Origin: Molanna angustata
Taxonomy: Eukaryota; Arthropoda; Insecta; Trichoptera; Molannidae
Direction: 5' to 3'
Length of the DNA: 64,000 bases
NCBI GenBank assembly: GCA_963576475.1
Contig: OY754975.1
Coordinates: 14,391,213-14,455,212, forward strand
Below the pieces are notes generated by a model that was not told the origin of the DNA, did not search any database, and saw only the letters and a list, made by a program, of their open reading frames with translations. Shown here one piece after another: positions 9,694 to 21,789 of this stretch. The translations under genes were made by a program, and so were the position numbers. Numbering within the stretch: the first letter of the stretch is position 1; each line of letters begins with the position of its first letter.

Positions 9694-10720
9694 CAGTGGC
9701 GACTCTATATAAAGTGCGTTGGATCAATTGCACTACCAATTTTTAAATAATATATTGTAAAAAATAATATTTAAATATGTTTTAAAAATAATATTACGCT
9801 TTACTTAATTACTGTTATTTTTTCCAAAAAAATAATTAATAAACACTGTCCATATACCTTCGCGATCGATATAATATTATGTAACTACCGCAATTCAAAT
9901 ATTATTAATTTAGTACTGCGTGCGATATTCATAACGCACCGAGTTAAAATTGTCTATTGTATAGCGTATGTATGAACAGACAGAGATAGTCCCGTATTAG
10001 ATGAGAAAGAGATACTTGTACTTACTAGCAATGCATTTATTTCACAAATTTCGTGCGTTGCACCAAATTATCATATCTTAGATGTACTTAGAATGCATAT
10101 CTCTATCTCGCTCTCTCTAATATGTTCGCAATTAGTATCGAAACATGAATATTCGCGTGTTATCTTTTTTCTTCGTAATGTAAACACTAGGTATACATGA
10201 GCATTGAGCATGCGCAATTAGAGTAATTTGTCAGGTTTTAGTCAGTTGAAACAAAACTTTGTTTATATCGTATATTATCGCTTTTTACAAGATAATCTGA
10301 ATCAATAAATATTTGTGTATAGTTCAGATAACTTATAGATTTAAAAACGAGTGAATTAATAGATGTGTTTTACATTAAAAGTAATAAGTCTTATTTTGAA
10401 AATAAATTAGAACACAAATTATATTGTGGATATCGATCAATAACAAACGAGTGATTGAAGTTTTTGCCAAATAGAAACAGCGCAGGATTGAACTTCTTTA
10501 CAAATAGGTAAAATATTTTGAATATGTATATTATTTCATTTTTATCCATAATATACCAACGTAGACGTATATATCTATGTAGATATACGTAAATGCATAT
10601 CGATTAAATACCAATTAATTTATTATTAATTCAGGAAAAATTAAAGTAAGTAAGTATTAATTCAGGAAAAAAATTGCACTACCAAAAAATATCAAAAATA
10701 CGATCTACCAGTCGCCACTG
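9694..10720. mobile_element. hAT-type non-autonomous element (MITE), 1027 bp
   Basis: It starts CAGTGGCGACT and ends AGTCGCCACTG, a perfect 11-bp terminal inverted repeat of the CAGTGGCG type common in hAT elements. The 8-bp sequence ATACCAAA flanks it on both sides (9686-9693 and 10721-10728), the hAT target duplication length. The interior is AT-rich with no transposase frame. Confidence 0.9.
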
Positions 10721-10880
10721 ATACCAAACATAATTTTTACCTACATCCACATCTTGAACGTGGAAACAATACTCTCGCCTTTTCTCCGCACGAGACTAGT
10801 CCACCGACTAGTCTCTATACTCACCTCGTTCCGTGCGCAATATATACGAAGCCAAAATAACCCCGTACCGTGCATGTAAT

Positions 10881-11831
10881 TCAACTGTCGATTTGTTCAA
10901 GAGAATTTATTTCTCTTAACATATCGATGAAGTATCAAGCCAAGATACGCGAGATTTATATGCAGGGTCTATATTTTTCACGGTTTTACCAACTTTGAAG
11001 TCAAAAAACACCAACTTAGAGGTTTCGCAGCATATATTATGTTCTGTACAGGGATTTACTCAGAATTTGGAGCAGAACATTTAGTGTGTCTGTGTGTATC
11101 CCCCCCCCCTTCTTTATAACTTCTGATCTGCTCAATGAACAGAGCCTAAAATTTCAGAAAATTGTAGGCCTACACAACTTTTAAACTCATAATTTAGAAT
11201 TTTTGTTTTAATCAGGGGTTATCAACTTTTAAATTTTTACTTTTTTTCCATAGGTATATCTCAAAAACCATAAATAGTAGAACGCTGAAAATTGGTATAA
11301 ATATAGACAAATACAAAATCTCTATTTTTTTTTGAAAAAAGTTTCTCAAACATGTTTTATAAGTAAATAATATTTTTTATGATAAATTTATGTGTTTTAC
11401 TGCCTAAAATTCCAAAGTTTTTAAAAATATCGAAAAAAGCCGAATTACCCCAACTAGATAATTTAATTTTCTATAAAAAATATGAACATTGTAGTAGTAC
11501 CTACTTCTCCAACTTTTTGTAACAATTTTTATCAAAATTGAATTTAGTGACGACATCGTTACATACAATTAGTAAGGCAGTAAACACTACACAATATCTA
11601 CGGGGACTCAATAGTTTGATACTTAATCTCCAAACATGAATTCATACCATCATGCTGTTTTCATATTCTGGGTAGGAAAAAAAGACTGACCTCCATACTA
11701 TTCAATCCTGACATACATACCTACATGTTTTATCTATAAAACAAAATGTCTTAAAATCTTTATAAATTTGTGTTTAAGTGTTTATAGTTCGGTACGTATT
11801 GTACGGATCTCATGTGTTACATGCAACTAGT
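10881..11831 (+). mobile_element. Family A element, copy A1 (about 950 bp)
   Basis: It starts tcaactgtcgatttgttcaa and ends ctcatgtgttacatgcaact-agt. It has the family order seen at 62531-63554: cgcagcatatat, a GT-rich/C-run junction at 11085-11108, cttataacttttgatccgct-like text, then caggggttatcaacttt. No coding capacity. A shorter AT-rich gap with a gagactagtc hairpin (10792-10815) lies before it. Confidence 0.8.
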
Positions 11832-12219
11832 TACAAAGTTTTTGAAATATGTTCGCGGCATTCTCACGTACATATATTACAAAGTGAATATTTGTGAAAC
11901 CGGTGACGAGAAGGAAAGAAGAATTCGACGCGGGAGAGAAGATAGAAGATAGCTGGTCTCTCCAATTTGTCTTTAGTCTACCGTTATCGCACACCCTAAA
12001 ATCAACAAAGAAAAATATGACGAATAATTGAAAAAAATCGTTATAAATATTTAAGCGTACAGAAATGTTGGACGTGAAGACAACATGGACACATAGAATA
12101 ATAAAACTAATTATTCTATGCATGGACACTATAAAATATTGTTTTGTATCTTCTGGAAGTGGCTAGTTTATTGTTGAATACGTATTTCTTCCATGTATCA
12201 AATTAGTGCTATCAGCTCA

Positions 12220-12300
12220 GTGGAGCAAGATTTTTTTTATAAATTTCTTCTCTGCTGGGATTCGAGATCAGGGCGCCGCGCCGCGTGCCGTCTCAGATAA
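12220..12300 (-). repeat. Degenerate SINE-2 head
   Basis: The segment aaatttcttctctgctgggattcgag resembles the tRNA-like B-box part of SINE-2 (33541 and 35700 regions) in reverse orientation. It is too decayed to delimit. Confidence 0.35.
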
Positions 12301-12384
12301 AGCATATAACTTATCAGCCTTAATTTTCGACTAACATATAATAATTTTTCACATTGGTAGTTCCATAATTATTACGAGTAGGTA

Positions 12385-12587
12385 ATAGGCGTAATGACAG
12401 TATGAAAAAATCATTGAAATTATAATTTTATAAATTAAAATAGGTTATAAAGATTTGAAAAAATACATTTCTTTTCATTTTAAAAGAGCGAATAATATTA
12501 ATATTATTAAAATAAAAATACAAAATATGTAAGTCCGCCATTTTATGAGAAACACCAATCAGAGTGAATCAAAATATTATGACGTCA
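12385..12587 (+). repeat. Direct repeat, copy 1, of part of the foldback element
   Basis: About 200 bp (ggttataaagattt, then aataatattaatattattaa, ccgccattttatgagaaac, ending atgacgtcac). It recurs at about 13200-13403 inside the foldback element with roughly 85-90 percent identity by eye. Confidence 0.8.
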
Positions 12588-12832
12588 CAGTTTCAATACA
12601 ATATATATGAAATTACTTTGCATCGAAAAAAGACTTGCTCATCAGATTTTAGAAAGGTAAAAACTTACATATAAGCGTATTTTTATTATTCTATGCATAT
12701 AAGTACTTCATTTATCTATAATTTAAATACAACTTACATCTCGAAAATCGATAAAATATGTTCCTTCTTCTCTCTACATTATGTGTTCATAAACTAAAAG
12801 CATACCTACGCGGTACTGTGGTAGACATGACA

Positions 12833-13985
12833 TGTGTAAAGCTGCGTTGCACCGCTCAATTGCGTCGATTCTGTTCACTGCGATGGGTGTGTTAACTCAC
12901 TCCTTCGAAAAGTATTGGCTCACGGCGCAGTGAGTCGTAAGTGCTAGACAGGGAGAATGCGAACCTTGATGCGAACAGTGTTAGGGTATTGAGTTATTCA
13001 GTTGCCTGCTTTTTAACCGACATACTATTACTTTCCCGATTCTACTTTTAAAAGTAGAATCGGGAAAGTTGTGATATTTTTAAACATGTAGGTACATGAA
13101 ATATAATGAATACAATAATAATCCTTGCTTATATAAAATACAATACCTGCATATTATACTTTTATTATTATTTTTTAACTAGCTTAATGACCCGGCGCAG
13201 TGAATAGGCGTGATGAGAGTAAGAAAAAATAATTGACATTATGATTTTAAAAAATTAAATAGGTTATAAAGATTTAAAAAAATGTATTTATTTTCATTTT
13301 AAAAGAGTGAATAATATTAATATTATTAAAATACAAAATATTATAGACCGCCATTTTATGAGAAACGCCAATCAGAACGAATCAGAGCGCATGACGTCAC
13401 GATATTTTAGGTTCACGTCCAGTGTTGCCGATTTCGGGAAATTCAGACTTGCGTCGGCACTTAATCGGGAAACGCTTTAATTCGGCACTTTTCGGGATTA
13501 GAATGTATCAAAAAAATTATATATTTTTGTTTATACTAGATGTATTAATTTTGTATTTTTTACGTCTAAATAAAAGTAACTATTATTATTATTAGTAATA
13601 AACATACAAAGTAAATATAAGTTATTTCATTTCAATAAATATCATTTTATTATTTCGCTGGTGCTTACATAGTTTAAGCAATTTCTTTTTGTTTGTATCT
13701 TTGTTACTAGCCCCTTCACTAGGCATGGCCTGTGCTAAGGTAAGCTAGTTTTATGTTATTGTCTATTACGTTGTTTATTTAGTAAGTATGTAGGTATGTC
13801 GGTTAAAAAGCAAGCAACTCAATAACTCAATAACTCAATAATCTAACACTGTTCGCATTCTCCCGGTCTAGCACTCACGACTCACTGCGCCGTGAGCTAA
13901 TACATTTCGAAAGAGTGACTTAACACACCCGGCGCAGTGAGCTGGGTCGATGCAATTGAGCGGCGTAACGCAGTGGTGTTACACA
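12833..13985. mobile_element. Foldback DNA element with about 190-bp terminal inverted repeats
   Basis: The left arm 12833-13025 (tgtgtaa, then ctgcgttgcaccgctcaatt ... tttttaaccgacata) pairs with the right arm 13795-13985 read in reverse. The interior holds a 40-bp perfect palindrome (13030-13069) and a copy of the 12385-12587 repeat (13200-13403). No transposase frame. I could not define a target duplication. Confidence 0.82.
13030..13069. repeat. Perfect 40-bp palindrome
   Basis: actttcccgattctactttt is followed without spacer by its exact reverse complement. It lies just inside the left arm of the foldback element. Confidence 0.95.
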
Positions 13986-14667
13986 GGCCTAATGCCTAAT
14001 ACGCGGGAAACTTAAGATGGCGTATTTTGACGTTTGGACATTCATGAAGTTCTTTTTATGCTTATTGCCTTATTAATGGTAAATATTTTGTAAATGAATT
14101 ATAGTATTGAGAGCTAAACGTGGTGGAAAAAAATACTGTATTTCATTGTAAACGCATACTTAATATAATACACTTTCTGGGTCTCGCTGTGCCAAATTTA
14201 ACCACTTATTTCTCGTTTATATTCGCGTGGGACGAAAACAAATACCTCAGTAAGTGTTTTTTTCGACGTGTTTGTACATTTTGGGACCGCACAACACTTA
14301 TGAACTTTTGAATTTATTTTAAATACACAAATCGTCTTAGAATACATATAGTAGTGATATGCGGTTTACGAAACCGTGACGTCACCGTCAGCTCCGACGG
14401 ACGCCATTACACTGCAAGCGTTTTTTGACGTAAATGTCAAATTGTATTTTGAAATGGCAATTTTTGCTACTAAACCTTTATTTTATGTAGAAATGTATAT
14501 ATATTTGAAAACAGTGGATGCGTAAAAACATCGTGAGATAGTTTCTCAAAATTAGTCATCATGCCTATTATTCACAACTTAACCAAATATTAGTATTTTA
14601 AATAAGAATAGTCCGTCTCATACAGACTTTCACTATACATATATTTAATAGTTATTAAGTAGGTACA

Positions 14668-14905
14668 TTTATTTTGTTTTATTTTATTTTTACTTTGCTT
14701 CTCGGGCAACTAACAGGTACTATGTCAAATATTAATTTAACACGCACCCAATAACAAGTTGCCGCATTCTGGAGACTTACGATATTTATCGTCTCACAGA
14801 TACAGACTTAAAACACAATTAAATATTGTGTCTCTACCGGGAATCGAACCCGGAACCTTTGGCTCAGCAGTCAGATATCTAACCAACTGAGACATGAAGG
14901 CCGAC
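14668..14905 (-). mobile_element. SINE-1, full-length copy (tRNA-derived)
   Basis: Minus strand: the head gtcggccttcatgtctcagt carries the A box, ggttcgattcccggtagaga carries the B box, and then a body with cgtaagtctccagaatg and a tail rich in aaaataaa. It matches 39939-40168. The tRNA-like part is not a functional tRNA: it lacks a sensible acceptor pairing and is fused to the SINE body. Confidence 0.85.
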
Positions 14906-15477
14906 AATTAAGATATTATTTTAAGTAAGAGTTTATTATAATGTGTTATTAAGTACTGTATTGACTGACACCTTCAGTTAATTTCTTGTTAGGCAAATAA
15001 TGCTCCTTCGAAATAATATTATTTTATTATTTGTATATTTTCAGATGTCCTTGATAATAAACTAATTTCGGGCGTGCTTCGTTGGGAAACTTGTACTTAC
15101 TTTATCAGACACAAATTACTCTCAAACTTTGTCTTACGTGCACATTATATTATGTACCTATGTTAGATACCTATAATATGAAAAGTATTATTATACCGAC
15201 GTCGCGCACTTGAGATGTCTATCGAATATAAAACAAGTTCTTGAAATTCCATTTACTCACAGGCACTTGTGTTGTATCGTCAACATTTGTAAAAAGAAAA
15301 ACTTATATATGTACGTGCAATTTATAGGTTTCCACTTACATACATACCTACATATATACATATTTTAGTTGTATTTTTTGTGTAGCTCTACAGGTTAGGC
15401 TGTAGCTTTTGCACCATGAATGCTAAATAGGTTACCAAGATCTTTATATATTTTTTATTTATTTATATATTTTATGT

Positions 15478-15560
15478 AGAAGCTCACAAAGGCGGGTTTA
15501 TTGCTGTAAGGCGATTTCTCCCAACCAACCCGAGCAACGTGAAGTCTCATAAGTTAAATT
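15478..15560 (-). repeat. LINE 3'-tail fragment
   Basis: The reverse complement gives ttgggagaaatcgccttaca, then gcaataaacccgcc, the recurrent LINE tail also seen at 16385, 26555, 45775, 22990 and 63790. Confidence 0.6.
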
Positions 15561-15847
15561 GATGATATCACTGATCATAGCAATAAAGAAAATAAGAAGG
15601 AGGCTACAGAAGGATATAGAAGGAATATTCAGGAACTGTTTGACAGATATTTTTTTTAGTTTATTTTTAAATATTTGTATGGATTGAGACGACGCGACGT
15701 AACTTTATCACTTGACCATCCCATAATCTAGCTGATTGTACTTGAAGCGAAGAGCTGGAAACTTCTGTATTGTGAATGTATACGACAGTAATAATACTTA
15801 TTATTATTATTGTATACTTGTTGAATAAGAATGTAAGTACATATTTT

Positions 15848-15962
15848 TTCGACAAATATTTAACATTTTAATAGAGACGAAGTTTGAATATTGTAGAAAA
15901 ACCAGAAACTCTATAATATTCCAACTTCGTCTCTATTGAGATGTTAAAAATTGTCAAAAAAT
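15848..15962. mobile_element. Family C hairpin MITE (two terminal arms only)
   Basis: The arms 15850-15896 and 15910-15960 are inverted copies of atagagacgaagtt(g)gaata flanked by aacat(c/t)t. This is a family C derivative consisting of little but its ends. Confidence 0.8.
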
Positions 15963-16384
15963 ATCATTTAACGAAAAAATCCAATGCTTGCGTAGGTATA
16001 TATTATGCAACCTTTAAAAAATGTTATTTTTACATTTTTTTAATAACATCTCACATAGTGTACCAATAAGGTAGAATCAATTGATTCTGTTCACCACCCA
16101 ATCTGAAAGTAGTGCTTTTTAAGTGGTGTATACACACTACAAACGTGCCTGTTTCTGGTTATTCCATTCTGTTACAGGATTTGCCGTGATGGTATGAATG
16201 AACAAAGTGTGTTATTTTATATGAGGAAATTTGAGTTTCCATTTAGGTACCTAAGATAATTTCGCCGTCATCTACATCTTTAATCATTTCAATCAAGAAT
16301 TACGATGTAACCGTCGAAAATGCTCAGCTTTTTATTATAAACTTATTACTTGTATTATGTTTATACATTATACACACTTATTTT

Positions 16385-16470
16385 TTTCATTTATGTACAA
16401 AGACGGCTTTATTGCCATAAGACCATTTCTTCCAAACAACGTAAAGTTAATTCGGTACATGTTGATTTTC
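16385..16470 (-). repeat. LINE 3'-tail fragment
   Basis: It reads tgtacaaagacggctttatt, then gccataagaccatttcttcc, in reverse orientation of the LINE tail motif. The stretch 16470-17340 shows nothing further that I can name. Confidence 0.6.
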
Positions 16471-17339
16471 AAACTAACGAGACAAAAAATACAACTCTAA
16501 TATACCAGATTGTTCAATGATAACTATTGCATTATATTTTTTTTAGTATAGAACTATTATAAAATATTTTGTTCAAAAGTATATTATCACATGTAACCGT
16601 TCTTTTGAGTCATATATCGTCCCTCTCCTGACTAACAGTCGTATCTGCAAAATGCAAATTGTTCAGGAGAGCGTTTTTAGTGTTTTGCCCGTGCATATTT
16701 TCATATCTCCCAGCACACGGTGACACGGTGTAAATATATTTTATTATTTTATTTGTATTCTTATATATTTATATATGAATCATTCTTATATATTAGAATC
16801 GTATTTGCACATAGGTCTATTAGTGATATTTTATTTTCAGTAATTCGTAGACAGCAAATCACTAAGCTATTCCAAGTTAACGGGAGGTGATACAGTCGAG
16901 ACCTTTAGTGAGAACATGCTTATAACATATAAATACACATTGGTGGTCCTAACTCGATTTAGCAAAAAATGTCAGATACGACAGTTAGTCAGCAGAAAGA
17001 CGATATTATCTATTTTAATAATAAGAAATATATTTAGAATTTCAACCAACTCGGAATTGAAATTAATTTAGTATCTTTGATTCCTTTATTACCAAGCACC
17101 TCTAATATAACACTAATTTACCTTGTTTTACATTTTTCCTGTTACCTATCTCAGTTTACATCAGATTCAATACTATTTTCCTTATTTTTATCGTTTCGAT
17201 ACAATATATACTGCCCTATATCTAAAGAATGTATGTATTGTGAAGATGTATGTATGCATGTAACAAAAATCTCGGTGCGTGGGTAGATTTGTATTTAGCG
17301 AAATGTCCGACACTGTAAATTGCAAATTGTTTATTGCTT

Positions 17340-17705
17340 TATGTGGCCGTAAAGTTCCCCCGGGCGGGGCGCCCTCTAGCCTCCGCGGATAACTTTGTTA
17401 TCTGACGGGAATCATTTGATGGTGCGGGGGGCGGGGAAGTGGTAGGGCCGGTCGGTGTGTAGGTGCCTATCCACTCCCGCGACCGTCCAGGACAGCAAAT
17501 CCACTTTAAGGCCAGAATTCAATCAAAGCGCCAAGAAATAGGCAGGTATTCACATCTATACCGTGTAAACTCGATTATTATCTCCTTCGACGTAAAGGAT
17601 GTTTCCACTCCGCCTTCCGTCGACCGAGATAATAAAAATGATCTTGAATTACGCGTTTTGTCTCAACAACTTTGGGACGGTTATCCAGATGTTAATATTA
17701 TATAA
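17340..17705 (+). other. GC-rich island followed by an 80-codon open frame, unidentified
   Basis: 17355-17460 contains cccccgggcggggcgccctc and gcggggggcggggaagtgg, by far the most GC-rich stretch of the window. An open frame follows (17463-17705) with IIISFDVKDVSTPPSVDRD and a stop. The SFDVKD...P wording is faintly reminiscent of a reverse-transcriptase motif A region, but I would not assign it. Confidence 0.35.
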
Positions 17706-17877
17706 ATAAATATAATAATTTTCATAATTATTTTTTATTTAAAGTTATTTTATTTATTTATTTAATTATTTATTCAGACATTCACGGCTTAAAGCCCCTT
17801 ACAAATTAAAATATTAGATAACACAGCATAAATTTAACCAAAGAAACACAATTCATAAACATTCATAACATCTATAC

Positions 17878-18594
17878 CAGTCATGTCAAAGATACGGACC
17901 GCGATCGCAATGTGGGAAAATCAGGTATAAGATCAAACTTTGGATCATTTCCCTCATTTAAAAGCATTTGGCACAGTGAATAAAAAATAGTGGATCAATA
18001 TTCTTAAATTCTGCAAAATCTGATCATGGAATTCCCAATTTTCAACAATCCATTCAATTTTGAAGCTCACCAGTTCATTCCCAAATGGAGTTGATAGATC
18101 TTCAATCGGACAGTATTTTGAAAGAAAAATGTAAAGAGGTTAACTCTTTTACATTTTATACACAATATTTCAAGAGTTTGGATAACTACCCGGAATTAAA
18201 AAAGCATGCAGCACGCATTCTGTGTATGTTTGCTAGCACCTATTTATGTGTGCAGATGTTTTCCATCATGAAAATAAATAAGAACAAACATCGCACAAGA
18301 CTTACAAATGAACATCTCCAATCAATTCTTAAAATAATTACAACGAATATGATACCTGACATCAATGAGCTTGTCAAAAACAAGAGAAGTCAGATATCTG
18401 GATCCTCGAGCTCAAAATAATTACCCTCTTTTATAACTTTGATATGATTTATAACAACCGTATATTATATACTATATAATTAAATAAATAAAATGTTATA
18501 ATACTTCAGTACATTTTTTTTATTTGAATCTGGCCCGCCTACACATTCTAAATTTAATATAGGGCCCTCTGCAAAATTGAGTTTGACACACCTG
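17878..18594 (+). mobile_element. hAT transposon deletion derivative, 717 bp
   Basis: It starts CAGTCATGTCAAAG and ends CTTTGACA-like: GAGTTTGACACACCTG. It is flanked on both sides by the 8-bp duplication ATCTATAC (17870-17877 and 18595-18602). It keeps the 3' part of a hAT transposase gene (18085-18420). The identical flanks suggest a fairly recent insertion. Confidence 0.93.
18085..18420 (+). pseudogene. hAT transposase C-terminal dimerisation region (GTF2IRD2/ZBED-like), 111 residues
   Basis: The frame opens MELIDLQSDSILKEKCKEV and contains FYTQYFKSL..YPELKKHA, FASTYLCVQMFS and NKNKHRTRLTNEHL. This order (MELI.LQ, YP.L...A....FGSTY.CE..FS.M...K...R..LT..HL) is the hAT C-terminal region known from transposases and from host proteins derived from them. 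The Glu of the usual CEQ(T/A)FS is Val here (CVQMFS). The upstream transposase parts are deleted or decayed (17930-18084), so the fragment cannot be active by itself. Confidence 0.88.
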
Positions 18595-19045
18595 ATCTAT
18601 ACATATCAACGTTTGCAGATAATATAAAAAATAAAAACATATAAGAAAGGTAAATTAGACACGAAAGTACATACATTAAGAACCAAAGAATGAATAAGAA
18701 AAAAAAAACAAATAAAAAAACAAATAAAATTTTGTATGTGTAATGGAATTTTTTAACAACCATTCTTTCTTCAGACTACAGTGACAATTATAATTAATAT
18801 ATAATATATAGATTTAGACATATTTTTTAAGATAAATGGGCAGGATAGGTGTTGCATAGATTTTAATATTAACGTCGTATTTCCTTTTCAGTGTATTATC
18901 AAAGTGTTGCTGTTACTGTTTTTTTTTTCTCCTTTTGTTTAATTTTTTTTCAACAATCAATAACTAAAAAGCTGAAATATGGCAGGGTAATGGTCACGAT
19001 GGTATTTGGTAAAGAAAGCGCTCAATATCCCAGTTAGACCTAAGA

Positions 19046-19482
19046 AACTTGATAATACTTGATAATTCTTCAATGCCATTTTATGACAGTGATGTGCCTT
19101 TTAGCAATTTGAAAATAAAAATATTAAATAAGTTTCCTGAGTTTGAGGTCACTTTGACATATTTGACAATTGAGAAGCACTAGTTATATATATTTTAGCA
19201 AGTATTAGATATTCAAGATTACATAATAAAAAAAAATCGAATGCGGACTTTAGTCTTTAATCGATAAAGTGGAATAAACACGCCGTATATATTACATAGC
19301 ACATTATCATATATCACAGAACACAGCACATAGTACACAGCACACACAGATGCATTGTGATAAAACTTTCAGAATACATTCTCAGCATGATACTAGTTGA
19401 TAATCTGCAATAAAAAATAACCTTAAACATTGCGAATTCATAACTCCCCACTATATCCTCTTGGGTTAGTGAGGAGTTAAAA
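19046..19482 (+). mobile_element. Family B element, 5'-truncated copy
   Basis: It matches 28790-29206: cttgataattcttcaatgcc, the cagcacacacagatgcattg block, and the end ccactatatcctcttgggtt-agtgaggagtt. The region 19483-20451 shows no clear element apart from an inverted accagttggg / cccaactg pair (19995-20066). Confidence 0.75.
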
Positions 19483-20451
19483 TATGCGTAAAATTATGAA
19501 CTCATAACCCTCCACTGTTCTGTAGAAGTGTAAAGTTAAAAATAAAAATTGCAATGAATCCCTTGTAAATGAAAGTTATTTATAATATACACTTAACGTA
19601 GTTTACACCACTTAACTATGAGTACTAACTTCTACCGGTTTCAAAAACTTTAAATGTTTTCTTCGTCAGGAAGACTTACGTACTAAAAATTAAAAATAAA
19701 ATATAGACTGTTGTTAGGTTTAAAGTTGTGGGAGGAGTCAATTTTAGAAAGTAGTGAAAGTAATGAAAGTTATCCCAAATAGCGTTGTTTGAAACACAAG
19801 AGTGAATGCAAAAAAGATCAATTCATTTCCATTGTTCAAAAAACAACTCAAAATTTATATACTCACCTGATATGATTTAAATTAATTTGTAATTTTTTTT
19901 TATTTTTTCTTATATTGATATGTTAAAAATATTTTGATTGTGTGGTCACCCTGGCATTTATATCCATGTACCTTGCATTAATTCATTAATTGTACCAGTT
20001 GGGTGTGCCTATTTTTTGCTGTGGAATAATATTATTGTCACAATAATGATTTAAGGTACCCAACTGCGTATTAGTAAAAATATTGTATTATTGTGTGGTG
20101 GGTGCATGGATGTAGATGTAAAGTATCAATATAGTATTGCAAATCTCCAACCTCGAAACAGGCATAGCCCTAGTGAGGTTGGGATAGTACATATTTATAA
20201 AAAATGTTTTAAATATCGAGATGGTATAAAATAAATGCAATAAAGTAATTTACCCCCAGGTCTTATTGTATTGTCTGTATTGTAGTATCATCAGAGAGAA
20301 TGCAATCTGTTTGGGTTAATGAAATACAAGAGTGAATGCAATTTAGAGGCTCCAGCCACCTAAGAAGTGAGGGAGGTGTCCTCCCCCCTCCCACCTTACA
20401 CAGTAGGTATGTATTTATTGTGAAGCGGGCGGCAGCGGCAGTTATATCAGT

Positions 20452-20609
20452 AGGGCTAGCCAAGATGCAAAAAACGAAAACGTTGACGCTGAACGTTATT
20501 TTTTTTGTATGGGATTTGACGTTTGATAACGTCATCAAACGTCAAATCCCATACAAAAAAAAAAACGTTCAGCGTCAACGTTTTCGTTTTTTGCATCTTG
20601 GCTAGCCCT
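20452..20609. mobile_element. Near-perfect 158-bp palindromic MITE
   Basis: agggctagccaagatgcaaa ... and its reverse complement meet at aacgtc (about 20528-20533), with only small differences in a T/A run. It shares gtatgggatttgacgttt with the MITE at 36144-36290, so the two are relatives. Open frames on both strands across it are artefacts. Confidence 0.93.
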
Positions 20610-20854
20610 CCAGGTCCGCTGTGTAAGCCAAGTAGCTACCGTGATTATCTCTTTCCTTTGCGACTGCACGCAAAACTGCACCTTGACTGGACCCTGTAGG
20701 GTGATGTCGTTGAATACAATATCCAAGCTGAACACTGATTTCAAAGTGTTAGGACGTTATATAATTTTTTTTATTTTTATTTATGAACTTCTTTCTTGGC
20801 TTCATGGCTGAGGATGTCGGCTACAGTCAATCAATTCTTTTTTTTATCGTGTCA

Positions 20855-21009
20855 GCCCCCCCTAGACAACGTGTCATTTCCCTCAAGAAAAGAAATAAGA
20901 AAATATAACTCCATGTATGGAAGTGACAGTTGTCACGTGACTCGCAACTGTCACTTCCATACATTGAGTTATCTTTTCTTGAGATAAACGACACGTTGCC
21001 TAGGGGGGC
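20855..21009. mobile_element. Hairpin MITE with GCCCCCC-type ends
   Basis: The arms (gccccccctagacaacgtgt ... ggaagtgacagttg) and (caactgtcacttccatacat ... acgttgcctaggggggc) are inverted with a short loop at tcacgtgactcg. A half copy lies at 48796-48845. Confidence 0.88.
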
Positions 21010-21789
21010 AGTAACGCATTCAAATAATTTTCTGACAGTATTACCATTACAAATGTATTTTTATTTTATTCTTAAACCTAGCATAAACCATCTAAGAATA
21101 TACACAATGTTGGAAAAAAAAATACCAAATCAACATGGTATGACTTATATTAAATAACATACAAGAAAAAATTTCAATATCTATATACAGAAAACAAAGG
21201 AAGCACACAATATTTTAAAATATATTTTTCTTTATGTATTCAATACCTAGGCGACGAAAAGTGGCAAGACCAGATGCTTCCTTCATACATTTTGTGCAAA
21301 TCATTATACAATTGATTTACTTTGTAACACACCTTATTTTATATTCCTGTCATGTTATTCTGAGGCAGTTAGTCATATAGATCGTGCATGGTGCACATAT
21401 GTGCGGACTCAATCACTGTCCGGTGTCAAGTCTATATTTTGCCATTTTTACTTTTTTTGTAACGATTTTGTCCTATATCGCGTCGTAGTTTAGGAATATA
21501 ATGCTATTTAAGTTGGGTTTTCTGGTCTGTCTAACACAGCATTGCGTTTTCCACTTTTGAATATCATTTATTTTAATTTTGTGCCCTTAGAATTGAACGT
21601 GTTACACTTTGGGTTCGCTCAGATAACCAAACTCATGATAGGTATTAGAAAAAAATCAGTGTCACGTCATTTCTCTATTCTTAAGTTATACTCCTATATT
21701 CATTTTATCGATTATTGTGCGTTTTGTTGCCATACAAGTGTAATGGTCAGCATTAATGCAAAACGTTTTTGGTCTTTAGTTATTGAAGA

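Noticed and set aside
14826..14905. tRNA gene (also at 35660, 39940, 42650, 50620, 54975, 58690)
   Set aside because: A and B boxes are present, but the heads are fused to repeated bodies and tails, recur in families, and do not form complete acceptor stems. They are SINEs.
20263..20744. Open frames on both strands around 20.5 kb
   Set aside because: They run through a 158-bp palindrome, so each strand mirrors the other. Not genes.
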